Shown in pieces: positions 37,172-46,454 of a DNA stretch of 64,000 nt. Position numbers and translations under genes: made by a program. Source of the DNA: an uncultured Lachnospiraceae bacterium (GTDB taxonomy: Bacteria; Bacillota; Clostridia; Lachnospirales; Lachnospiraceae); the NCBI GenBank assembly GCA_946566685.1, contig CAMNXA010000002.1, positions 62,001 to 126,000 of the forward strand. The letters run 5' to 3'. The notes below the pieces were generated by a model, which searched no databases, was not told the origin of the DNA, and saw only the letters and a program-made list of their open reading frames with translations. Numbering within the stretch: the stretch's first letter is position 1; the number at the start of each line of letters is the position of its first letter.

Positions 37172-38863
37172 TCAAAACTCCTCCAACTCCTTAAGAAACT
37201 CCCGGAATGCCTCCTTCGCCCGCTCTATCTCCCCAGGTTCATAAGAATTAAGAGCCTGCTCATACTTATGAAGTTCCCCTTCTATCAGCTGTCTCTTGTC
37301 CCCGATGCTCTCCTCATACATTCTTTCCCCAAGCAGCAGAAGATATTTATTCTCCTCCCTGTCACGAGGATGGATCTTCAGATAAGACAACGTCTTAAAA
37401 CGCTCCTCGATCTCCTCCGGCGTCATATCCAGATCCTTACCGCCAAAGACCTGCTTTAACTGTTTTCCGGTAGACACCACCTTTACCTCCACTTCCAGAA
37501 TGGAGTTGATATCATATGTGTAGGTCACATCCACCGCCTCATCTCCTGCCGGGGCTTTGGGAATCTCGATGGTCATCTCCCCCAGGGAAAGGTTATTCCT
37601 GGCAAACCGGCTCTCCCCCTGCAACACATTAACCCGGATCTTGGTCTGGCCGTCATGGGCTGTGTAGAGTCTTTCCGTGCGGCTCGCCGGGATGATCGTA
37701 TTGCGCTCGATGATCGGGCAGAAAATCCCGTTCTCAAAAATACCCTTCTCCCATTCCCTGACCACTTCCGTTCCCAGGGTAAAAGGACAGACATCCGTCA
37801 GGATCACTTCCTTGATGGCCTCCCTGCGCTCCTTCATGGCGCCCTGGATTGCCGCTCCTAATGCCACCGCCTCATCGGGATTGATATTGGTGTCCGGGAT
37901 TGCCCGGAACAGTTTGCTCACGAACCGGCGGATCACCGGACTCTTGGTGGCGCCGCCCACCAGCACTACTTTATCGATATCAGAAAGTCTGATATGGGCA
38001 TCCGAAAGACTTCGCCGCACGGGCTGTCTGATCTTGTCCAGCAGTTCCTCACAGGCTTTCTCATACTCGGAAAGCTCCACCGTAAGGGTATAGAGTTCCT
38101 CCCCGATCTTACACTCCATCACGGATTTCTTATCCTCGGAGAATCCCATCTTGCAAAGGTCTGCCTGTTTGTGGATATGGCGCAGGGTCTTCGCATCCAT
38201 CGTCAGTCTGTCAAACTGCGAATATTTCTCGAAGAACATTTCCTCCAATACCACTGTAAAATCCTCGCCGCCCAGGAAGTTATCTCCCGCCACGGCACGC
38301 ACTTCCAGTATATTGTCAATCCGCTCCAGCACGGACACGTCAAAGGTACCGCCGCCCAAGTCAAACACCAGGAAGCGCATGTGTCCCTGACTCTGATATA
38401 ATCCATAGGCAATGGCCGCCGCCGTGGGTTCGCTGATGATCCGTTCTACCTTAAGGCCCGCCAGTTCCCCGGCCCGCTTGGTGGCGCGTCTTCTCTCATC
38501 ATTAAAATAAGCCGGCACACTGATCACCGCCTCTTCCACCGGCTCCCCGAGAAAGGTTTCGGCATCCTCCTTCAGGGACCGCAGCACAAAAGAAGACAGT
38601 TCTTCCGCCGTAAAGGGCTTATGCAGAAGCTGGAACTTCCTGCCGCTTCCCATATCCCGTTTGAAAACAGACGCCGTACTGCCCGGATAGAGAAGCCCTC
38701 TCTCCACCGCCAGATCACCCACATAAATCTGTTCCTCTTCGTCCATGCTCACCACGGAAGGCGTAAGTCTTCTGCCCAGCCGGTTCGGTATCAGCTTTGG
38801 CCCCTCCTCCGTAAAGTATGCCGCCAGACTGTTTGTCGTTCCCAAGTCGATTCCTATGATCAT
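37172..38863 (-). CDS. hscC: HscC-like Hsp70-family chaperone
   Basis: MIIGIDLGTTNSLAAYFTEEGPKLIPNRLGRRLTPSVVSMDE, FDLGGGTFDVSVLE, VGGATKSPVIRRFV, LTDVCPFTLGTEV; C-terminal LKIHPRDREENK; lacks a long DnaK-type lid. Confidence 0.85.
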   Translation of the reverse strand: MIIGIDLGTTNSLAAYFTEEGPKLIPNRLGRRLTPSVVSMDEEEQIYVGDLAVERGLLYPGSTASVFKRDMGSGRKFQLLHKPFTAEELSSFVLRSLKEDAETFLGEPVEEAVISVPAYFNDERRRATKRAGELAGLKVERIISEPTAAAIAYGLYQSQGHMRFLVFDLGGGTFDVSVLERIDNILEVRAVAGDNFLGGEDFTVVLEEMFFEKYSQFDRLTMDAKTLRHIHKQADLCKMGFSEDKKSVMECKIGEELYTLTVELSEYEKACEELLDKIRQPVRRSLSDAHIRLSDIDKVVLVGGATKSPVIRRFVSKLFRAIPDTNINPDEAVALGAAIQGAMKERREAIKEVILTDVCPFTLGTEVVREWEKGIFENGIFCPIIERNTIIPASRTERLYTAHDGQTKIRVNVLQGESRFARNNLSLGEMTIEIPKAPAGDEAVDVTYTYDINSILEVEVKVVSTGKQLKQVFGGKDLDMTPEEIEERFKTLSYLKIHPRDREENKYLLLLGERMYEESIGDKRQLIEGELHKYEQALNSYEPGEIERAKEAFREFLKELEEF

Positions 38864-38891
38864 TTTACAGCTATGCTCCCTTCTCGGTATT

Positions 38892-41800
38892 CTAATCTGC
38901 ACCGGCTTTCATCTTCTCCAGCTTCTCCAGCATGAACTTCGCTGACAGCGCATCAAAATCTCTCTCAAGTGTCTCCTCCATCAGCGCTCCGGCCCTGTCA
39001 TATTCCTTCTCGCAGAAATAATAATAGCCAAGCCACAAAGAGGCTTCAAAACATTTATGATACTTACAGCTGCCACAGGGCGGCAGTTTCTCCATATCCT
39101 CAAAACACTTTTTCGCCTTCTCCTTATCTCCCAGGCCCATGTAGATCCACCCCATCCAGCCTGTGCGGACGGGCATATATCCCGGCCACGACATATAGTC
39201 CTCCGGGGTCGTATTCCTCATGGCAATGCATTCCAGCGCTCTCTTGGCATGATATTCTGCCATCTTCTGATTTCCCAGCAGACAATAGTTCTGCACCAGG
39301 TAACACTCATAATCAAATCTTTCCCAGTAATCCTTCTTATTCAGCAAAGCTATGGCCTTTGTAAACATCTCTGCCGCTTTTTGGTTTTCCATCAGATTCT
39401 CATAGCGGTAACCCAGTTTTTCATAGAAATCCACCATTTCTTTCTTACTTGCGGAGCGCGCCAGCATTTCGCTTTTACACTTATTATAAATATCGACACT
39501 CTCCTGCACTTTCCCCATCTTTAACAAAAGGAAGGATACGTTGTGATAATAGTCCAGATCCTTGCCGCCATGCATCCTGCGCTCTTTCTCCACCCGCATG
39601 GCTTCCTTGAAACGGCCTGTCTCCTCATAGCTGTCTGACAGGTACTGCCACAGCTTCTCATTATCCGGAAATACCTGCAATCCTTCCCGGCAGCAGGCAA
39701 TGGTTCGCTCATAGTCCCGCAGCTTAAAACAGCACTCCGCCATGCCCCGATATCCCTTGTCTGAGGCATCCTTTGGCTCCATACATTCCACGGCCCTCCT
39801 GTAATATTCATATCCTTTCTCAAACTGTCTGCCCTGTTTATAGGCATACCCGATATTCTCCAAGATGATATGGCGGTCCTGCTCGGCTACTTTTGTGAGG
39901 GCTTCCTCATAATCCGCAATGGCAAGCGCCGTCTCCATGGCCTCGTCATACAAATACGCCCTGTCCCAGAGACGATATCCCGAGTTATTCGTAATCTCCA
40001 GTTCCTTCGTGATATGGTAGAGCGCCGCCTCATAATCTGACTTGCGATACTCCTTGCGGTATCTGGGCATATAACACCAATACATCCTGCGGTTGACTTC
40101 ACGATAAACAGGATCTCTTTCTATGACTTTATTATAGTATGTGATTGCCTGCGTATGCTCTTCCAGCATTTCCAGACAAAATCCCATCCCGTAATAAAAC
40201 TCCGTATGCTGGTACTCTCCCTCTACGGATCTATACTGCACAAGCGCCTTTTTGTACTGCTCGATATCCCGGTAGAAATTGCCCAGCACCAGACGGTATC
40301 TCGCCGTCTGCGGGCTCATCTCAATACTCTTCTTAATGGTGGCTTCCGCCTGTTCATTATCCTTGTTGTCCCAGAACAGGATCCCTTTTTCAAACACAAT
40401 CTCTGAGGCGTCCTCGATATTGCTCTTTCCCTCTTCCGCCTCCTGTATCAGCGCTTCCAGAATTTCCTCGGGCTTTTCTCTCTCCTCATTGTTCTGGGCG
40501 GTCATCCGCAGGATCTTAGCCTCCTCAAAGCGCAGTTTGGCCGTAAATTCCACCTGGTTCTCCCTGGCCCTCTCGATAACGCCCCAGGCATCCTGATACT
40601 GGTCATAATCATAGAATATCCTTGCCGCAAATACATAAGGCCCGTCATAACCGGCATAAATCTCAATCGCTTTATAATAGTCATCTACCACCTGCTGTGC
40701 CCTGCGCATATGATAACAGGCTTCCTGGCGGATCAGATAAGCAGGATAGTACCCCTCGGACTCCTCCAGGATTTCATCACATACTTCCGTGGCCTTCTCA
40801 TACTCTTTGAAGGACAGATATTTACCCGCCAAATACCTTTTGATATCCAGGCGGCTCCTCACATCCTGCGTCAGTTCCAGGGTTTTACGCAGTTCCTGCT
40901 CTCCCTCTTGCCGCAAATCCAGTTTGTACAGACAATCTGCCAGACACCAGCCGGCCTGGGCCGCCTTGGATATCTTCTCATCATCCTCCTGATCGCTGGT
41001 CATGACCATTTCCATATACTGCCTGTACAGGGGCATTGCCTCCTCGTACTTTTTCAGTCTGAAAAGCGTCCAGGACTTTAACTCAAGCAGATCCTCCTCA
41101 TTATCAGCGGACATCTCCCTGTCTTCCACGAGTGCGATCGCTTCCTCATACCTTTCCAGGTTAAACAGGCGCCACCCCAGATAAATCACCAGTCTGTCTC
41201 CTGAAAGATCCTCATAATCCCTGCCCTCGGCAAGGGCTTCCTGCAATTCGGGCAACAGTTTCTCGTCCATATCTTTTCCAAGGCTCAGAAGTTCTTCATC
41301 CCCTCTGCTGGCTTTCAGAAGTTCTACCACATACTTTCTGGCCTGATAAAACTTACCCTGCCCGGTCAGATAATCGATGGAAAAATACTTGGGCATATCA
41401 TAAGCCGGATACTCCTCAAGAAGCGCCTGCCACATTGCATATCCCCGTTCTTTCTCCCCTGTATCATAGAAAACTTTGGCCGTCCAATTTCGCACATAAA
41501 CCTCATTCGGGTATTTGGCCAGCAGTGCTTCCGCCAGCGCCTTCCCCTCCTCACAGGTCTCCTGTCTGATATAAAGCCTGAGCCATTCAACATCCTCATA
41601 AGGATGATACAGCCCAAACCGCCTGATATCCGTAAGCATCTGAGAAACGCCCTCAGGTTCATCCGCCTCAAGTTTTTCCTTTATCTTAAAATATTCTCTG
41701 ATGTAATTGTCCGTGTCATCCTCAGACTGCGGCTCATAACCGCTTTCGTTCTCCTCAAAGAATCCATAATCCAGAAAATCCTCATTCTCCACATGGTAAA

Positions 41801-42275
41801 CAATATGATCCAGGAAGTTGACATGGAACTCTTCCTTCAGGGAATCATAGTCATCCAGCACATGGAACACCTGGTCCATCAGCTTCCACACCGTCTGCGG
41901 CAGGAAAGGATGATAGGAAATATAAGAAAGAAGCTGCCCCCTCGCCTCTAAGAACGTATCAAAGCTTTCACATACCGGATCGGCAAACACGTCCGACCAG
42001 GCATCCACATCCCGGCGCAGAAAGATATCTTTATAAATCTTCTCCACGCCCTTCATCCAAAGCGCAACCTCACCCTGGGGTTCTTCTTCCTCCCCCTCTT
42101 CCGGTACCTGAGACAGACGCACTGCCTCCTCATATGCCTCCCTGAGACGCTTAAACCCTTCCGGATCATCCTCCGGATTCGTATCCTTTAACAGGGTCAG
42201 ATAACGTTCCCTGATAAGGCTCTCCTCTTTTGTCTCCGGAATCCCCAGAATCTGAAATACCAGTTTTTTCTCCAT
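38892..42275 (-). CDS. Giant TPR protein with N-terminal J-like domain lacking HPD
   Basis: 1127 aa; N-terminus FQILGIPETKEESLIRERYLTLLKDTNPEDDPEGFKRLREAYEEAVRLS; many TPR-like helices (e.g. ARYRLVLGNFYRDIEQYKKALVQYRSVEGEY). Confidence 0.85.
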   Translation of the reverse strand: MEKKLVFQILGIPETKEESLIRERYLTLLKDTNPEDDPEGFKRLREAYEEAVRLSQVPEEGEEEEPQGEVALWMKGVEKIYKDIFLRRDVDAWSDVFADPVCESFDTFLEARGQLLSYISYHPFLPQTVWKLMDQVFHVLDDYDSLKEEFHVNFLDHIVYHVENEDFLDYGFFEENESGYEPQSEDDTDNYIREYFKIKEKLEADEPEGVSQMLTDIRRFGLYHPYEDVEWLRLYIRQETCEEGKALAEALLAKYPNEVYVRNWTAKVFYDTGEKERGYAMWQALLEEYPAYDMPKYFSIDYLTGQGKFYQARKYVVELLKASRGDEELLSLGKDMDEKLLPELQEALAEGRDYEDLSGDRLVIYLGWRLFNLERYEEAIALVEDREMSADNEEDLLELKSWTLFRLKKYEEAMPLYRQYMEMVMTSDQEDDEKISKAAQAGWCLADCLYKLDLRQEGEQELRKTLELTQDVRSRLDIKRYLAGKYLSFKEYEKATEVCDEILEESEGYYPAYLIRQEACYHMRRAQQVVDDYYKAIEIYAGYDGPYVFAARIFYDYDQYQDAWGVIERARENQVEFTAKLRFEEAKILRMTAQNNEEREKPEEILEALIQEAEEGKSNIEDASEIVFEKGILFWDNKDNEQAEATIKKSIEMSPQTARYRLVLGNFYRDIEQYKKALVQYRSVEGEYQHTEFYYGMGFCLEMLEEHTQAITYYNKVIERDPVYREVNRRMYWCYMPRYRKEYRKSDYEAALYHITKELEITNNSGYRLWDRAYLYDEAMETALAIADYEEALTKVAEQDRHIILENIGYAYKQGRQFEKGYEYYRRAVECMEPKDASDKGYRGMAECCFKLRDYERTIACCREGLQVFPDNEKLWQYLSDSYEETGRFKEAMRVEKERRMHGGKDLDYYHNVSFLLLKMGKVQESVDIYNKCKSEMLARSASKKEMVDFYEKLGYRYENLMENQKAAEMFTKAIALLNKKDYWERFDYECYLVQNYCLLGNQKMAEYHAKRALECIAMRNTTPEDYMSWPGYMPVRTGWMGWIYMGLGDKEKAKKCFEDMEKLPPCGSCKYHKCFEASLWLGYYYFCEKEYDRAGALMEETLERDFDALSAKFMLEKLEKMKAGAD

Positions 42276-42282
42276 GCCCTTT

Positions 42283-42330
42283 ACCCCTCTTTTAGAAAAT
42301 CCGAGCCCTCTGGCCCGGATCTTCTATTGC
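42283..42330 (-). terminator. Putative terminator/hairpin between the glgP and TPR genes
   Basis: AAAATCCGAGCC ctct GGCCCGGAT inverted repeat. Confidence 0.45.
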
Positions 42331-42353
42331 TTACCCTAATGTACATTTTCAAT

Positions 42354-44858
42354 TTATTTCTTTCTGGAACCCATGCTTACTGAAGATTGTTTGGGAATCA
42401 CTACCTTGTCAAGTTTCCAGATCTCATCCACATACTCCTGAATGGTTCTGTCAGAAGTAAACTTGCCGGAGCACGCCACATTTAAGATAGCGCTCCTCGC
42501 CCAGCCGCTCTCATTTCTGTATGCCGCTTCTACCTTTCTCTGTGCCTCGGCATAAGCCTTGAAATCCTTTAAGATAAAATAAGTATCAGCCTTGGCGGTA
42601 CTCTGTGTATTTAAGAGAGAGTTATACAGCGATCTGAACATATCCGGATCACCCGGCGCATAAGTGCCGTTGATCAACTGCATCAAAACTTTTCTCACAT
42701 CAGGATCGTTGTTAAAGATCTCTGTAGGATCATACCCGCCATAATTCTCATAACGGATGACATCATCGGAACTCAGGCCGAAGATAAAGGCGTTCTCCTC
42801 GCCCACTTCCTCCACAATCTCCACATTCGCACCGTCCATCGTACCGATGGTGAGCGCGCCGTTCAACATGAACTTCATGTTACCAGTACCGGAAGCCTCT
42901 TTGCTGGCTGTGGAAATCTGCTCGGACACATCCGCTGCCGCAAAGATAATCTCCGCATTGGATACACGGTAGTTCTCGATAAATACCACTTTAATCTTAC
43001 CGTTGATCGCTGGATCGTTATTGACCACATCCGCCACAGAATTGATCAGCTTAATCGTCAGTTTCGCATTCTTATAACCTGCTGCCGCCTTTGCGCCAAA
43101 GATGAAAGTGCGGGGATAGAAATCCATATCCGGATGCTCTTTCAACTCGTTATACAGATACATCACATGCAGGATATTCAGAAGCTGACGCTTATACTCA
43201 TGCAGTCTCTTAACCTGCACATCAAAGATGGAGCGGGGATTTACCTCTACGCCGTTATGCTCTAAGATATACTCCGCCAGACGCACCTTGTTCTGATATT
43301 TAATGTTCATGAACTCCTGCTGCGCCTTCTCGTCATCCGCATAAATCTTTAATTTATTGATCATTGGCAGATCGGTAATCCAGTCATTGCCCACATGTGC
43401 TGTCACCCAGTCCGCCAGAAGCGGGTTCGCATGCAAAAGAAACCGTCTCTGGGTAATGCCGTTGGTCTTATTGTTAAATTTCTCCGGCATCATCTCATAG
43501 AAGTCTCTCAACTCCTGATGTTTCAGAATCTCCGTATGTAATCTTGCCACACCATTGACAGAATATCCTGCCACGATGGCAAGATGCGCCATCTTCACCT
43601 GGCCGTCATAAATGATCGCCATCTTACGGATCTTCTCATGATTGCCCGGATATCTCTGTTCAATCTGCGCGATAAATCTGCGGTTAATCTCCTCCACGAT
43701 CTGATAAATACGGGGCAGTAATCTGGAAAACAGTTCGATCGGCCATTTCTCCAGAGCCTCAGACATAATTGTATGGTTCGTATAAGCGCAGGTCTTGGTG
43801 GTCACTTCCCACGCCTCATCCCAGGTCAGATAATGCTCATCCATCAGGATACGCATCAGTTCAGCAATCGCCACCGTAGGATGGGTATCATTCAGCTGGA
43901 AGGTCACCTTCTCGTAAAGCTTCCTCACATCATCATGTTTTCTCATGTATTTCGCCACCGCTTCCTGCACCGAAGCAGAGATGAAGAAGTACTGCTGTTT
44001 TAAGCGCAGTTCCTTGCCTGCATAGTGGTTATCATTGGGATAAAGCACCTCCACAATATTTCTGGCAAGGTTCTCCTGCTCCACCGCTTTCTGATAATCT
44101 CCCTTGTCAAAGGAATCCAGCTGGAAACAGTTCACCGGCTCCGCATCCCAGATTCTTAAGGTATTGACAATACCATTACCATAACCTACCACCGGCAGGT
44201 CGTAAGGGATTGCTGTCACCGCCTGATAACCTTCCAGGCGGAAATTGCTTCTGCCATTGCCATCTACATATACGTTGACATAGCCGCCGAAACGGACTTC
44301 CTTTGTATACTCCGGCCTTCTCAATTCAAAAGGATTGCCGTCACGCAGCCAGTTATCCGGCACCTCTACCTGATAACCATCCCGAATCTCCTGCTTGAAC
44401 ATGCCGTAACGATACCGGATACCACAGCCATATGCCGCATAGCCCAGGGTGGCAAGGGAATCCAGGAAACATGCTGCCAGGCGGCCAAGACCGCCGTTCC
44501 CCAATGCTGCATCGGGCTCCTGATCTTCTACCACATTAATATCAATGCCCAGTTCATCCAGCGCTTTCTCCACTGCCTTATAAGCCTGTAAGTTAATGAT
44601 ATTATTGCCCAGGGCACGTCCCATCAGAAATTCCATAGACAGGTAATATACCATCTTGGGATCCTGCTTATCATATTCTTTCTGCGTGGTCAGCCACTGA
44701 TCCACGATCGCGTCCTTGATCGCATAGGATACTGCCTGGAAAATCTGCTGATCCGTAGCTTCCTCAAGAGTCTTTCTGTAAAGTGTCTTGACATTGTAGA
44801 GCACGCTTCTCTTAAAAAGCTCTGTATCAAAACTCGTTGTTACAGCTTTCTTTACCAT
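42354..44858 (-). CDS. glgP: Glycogen/starch/alpha-glucan phosphorylase
   Basis: ALGNGGLGRLAACFLDSLATLGYAAYGCGIRYRYGMFKQ, KRLHEYKRQLLNILH, EASGTGNMKFMLNGALTIGTMDGANVEI. Confidence 0.97.
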   Translation of the reverse strand: MVKKAVTTSFDTELFKRSVLYNVKTLYRKTLEEATDQQIFQAVSYAIKDAIVDQWLTTQKEYDKQDPKMVYYLSMEFLMGRALGNNIINLQAYKAVEKALDELGIDINVVEDQEPDAALGNGGLGRLAACFLDSLATLGYAAYGCGIRYRYGMFKQEIRDGYQVEVPDNWLRDGNPFELRRPEYTKEVRFGGYVNVYVDGNGRSNFRLEGYQAVTAIPYDLPVVGYGNGIVNTLRIWDAEPVNCFQLDSFDKGDYQKAVEQENLARNIVEVLYPNDNHYAGKELRLKQQYFFISASVQEAVAKYMRKHDDVRKLYEKVTFQLNDTHPTVAIAELMRILMDEHYLTWDEAWEVTTKTCAYTNHTIMSEALEKWPIELFSRLLPRIYQIVEEINRRFIAQIEQRYPGNHEKIRKMAIIYDGQVKMAHLAIVAGYSVNGVARLHTEILKHQELRDFYEMMPEKFNNKTNGITQRRFLLHANPLLADWVTAHVGNDWITDLPMINKLKIYADDEKAQQEFMNIKYQNKVRLAEYILEHNGVEVNPRSIFDVQVKRLHEYKRQLLNILHVMYLYNELKEHPDMDFYPRTFIFGAKAAAGYKNAKLTIKLINSVADVVNNDPAINGKIKVVFIENYRVSNAEIIFAAADVSEQISTASKEASGTGNMKFMLNGALTIGTMDGANVEIVEEVGEENAFIFGLSSDDVIRYENYGGYDPTEIFNNDPDVRKVLMQLINGTYAPGDPDMFRSLYNSLLNTQSTAKADTYFILKDFKAYAEAQRKVEAAYRNESGWARSAILNVACSGKFTSDRTIQEYVDEIWKLDKVVIPKQSSVSMGSRKK

Positions 44859-44968
44859 CTTCGTTCCTCCTCGTTTACTCTTAGCTGTGAAAACAGTTGC
44901 TGTCTCAATTACATTTTATTATATATCGTATTCCTGCTTTTGACCATATGTAATCTGCGAAATATTCG

Positions 44969-46450
44969 TCAATATTCGTAAAGTTTGCTAATCTTCCCGC
45001 TCACCAGGTCTTTACAATAACACACGCTCCTGCCGCGTTCATATCCGTCCCGCCAGCCAAGGCTGTAATGGGTACTGTAAGTCAGATCCGTCACCGTAAA
45101 AAACAGCTTTCCCTCAAGATATTCAATCCCTTCCACCTGCTGCACCGTCCTGCTGTCCTTTGTGGTTGCAATACCAAGTTCCTCACTCTCTTCCACCGTA
45201 AGCAAAACATAACAGATTCCGGAAGTATCCGGATAGAACACGATGGAATCGGTGGGATTCTCATACAGGTACACCCGTGGTTCATCATATGCCGTAAATC
45301 CCTCCCATGGAATAATACCTTTCTGTGTTTTTCCAAACAATCTGATCTGACGTACTGAATTTTCTCCCAGCAAAAAATCATATTTTTCCTCATGTGGGGT
45401 ACAATACAGCGACCTGTTTTGTCCATCATCGTACAGATAGAAATACTCGTGGTAGGAAGTGAACAAGAGTTTACACCTGCTGCCGTCTTTTCTCATGCCA
45501 TAAATCAGGCCGCCGGAATATATGTGCGCCGTTCCGTTGGTGGTTCCCACCGAAAAATAAAGGTCATCGCCCAATATCTGAAAAAAAGGAATGAAAAGCG
45601 GTGAAGGGGCTATATTCTCAAGATACTCTCTTGTTCTCTCCTCATGGGCATCTATATATTCCTGCATGGTGACTGTCAGTAATTCTTTCTCATTTCCCTG
45701 ATAATCCATAGCATATAAATGCAGGTCATAGGACTCCGTTTCCTCGTTCTCCACGAGTTGGTAATAAAACACCTCTTCTTCCGTGGCCCCCAGATATTCT
45801 GCCCCGCGCTCCGGATATGATTTGGACACCAGGACATGCTCGCGCCCGTCCTTGGCGTTAATCCAGGAAATTCCATCATTCCCGAAAATCCCATCATACT
45901 TCCAGCTACAGATAATCCTGCTTCCCGCCACATCAAGTATCCGATCGGCGGCATATTCTGTCACATCGCTGCCATCCAGTGCACAGGAATAGACTACCGA
46001 AACTTCGGATAATCCCTTTAACTTCCATTTCTGGGAATAAATCCTGTCCTCCACAATGTACATCCCTTCATAACCGTAATCCACTCCCACCTGCGTCACG
46101 CTTCCATCGCGTTCCATGCACATGAGTTCTTTTTCCGTACCCGCGATTGGCGAAAAGTACCCCCACATGCCGCCTTCTTCCATATCCTCATCAGAATACT
46201 GTCTGTAGTAAATTCTACCCTCCCACGCGGCATACAATTTGTTTTTCATAGGCGGGAGATCAGACAAATCATAAGATACGGGGCCGAAGTCATACTGTAT
46301 GACGTCTGCTTCCTGCGCTTTCCCCGCAGGTTTGTCTGTCCCGGTTTTTCCAGCAGAGCTGTCTGTCCCAAAGCCTGTAAGCAGACCGGCCGCAGAGACT
46401 GCGGCCGCTGTCATACAGACTTTCCGGAATATTCTTTGTATTGATTTCAT
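44969..46450 (-). CDS. Exported protein, beta-propeller-like (DUF5050/TolB-like)
   Basis: Signal-like N-terminus MKSIQRIFRKVCMTAAAVSAAGLLTGFG; repeated Tyr/Asp/Gly-rich strand pattern. Confidence 0.65.
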   Translation of the reverse strand: MKSIQRIFRKVCMTAAAVSAAGLLTGFGTDSSAGKTGTDKPAGKAQEADVIQYDFGPVSYDLSDLPPMKNKLYAAWEGRIYYRQYSDEDMEEGGMWGYFSPIAGTEKELMCMERDGSVTQVGVDYGYEGMYIVEDRIYSQKWKLKGLSEVSVVYSCALDGSDVTEYAADRILDVAGSRIICSWKYDGIFGNDGISWINAKDGREHVLVSKSYPERGAEYLGATEEEVFYYQLVENEETESYDLHLYAMDYQGNEKELLTVTMQEYIDAHEERTREYLENIAPSPLFIPFFQILGDDLYFSVGTTNGTAHIYSGGLIYGMRKDGSRCKLLFTSYHEYFYLYDDGQNRSLYCTPHEEKYDFLLGENSVRQIRLFGKTQKGIIPWEGFTAYDEPRVYLYENPTDSIVFYPDTSGICYVLLTVEESEELGIATTKDSRTVQQVEGIEYLEGKLFFTVTDLTYSTHYSLGWRDGYERGRSVCYCKDLVSGKISKLYEY

Positions 46451-46454
46451 GGTA

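Noticed and set aside
44969-46450. Lost lipobox (LLTGFG instead of LLTGC) in the exported protein
   Set aside because: Could equally be an ordinary signal peptide; single-residue observation without comparison is too weak.
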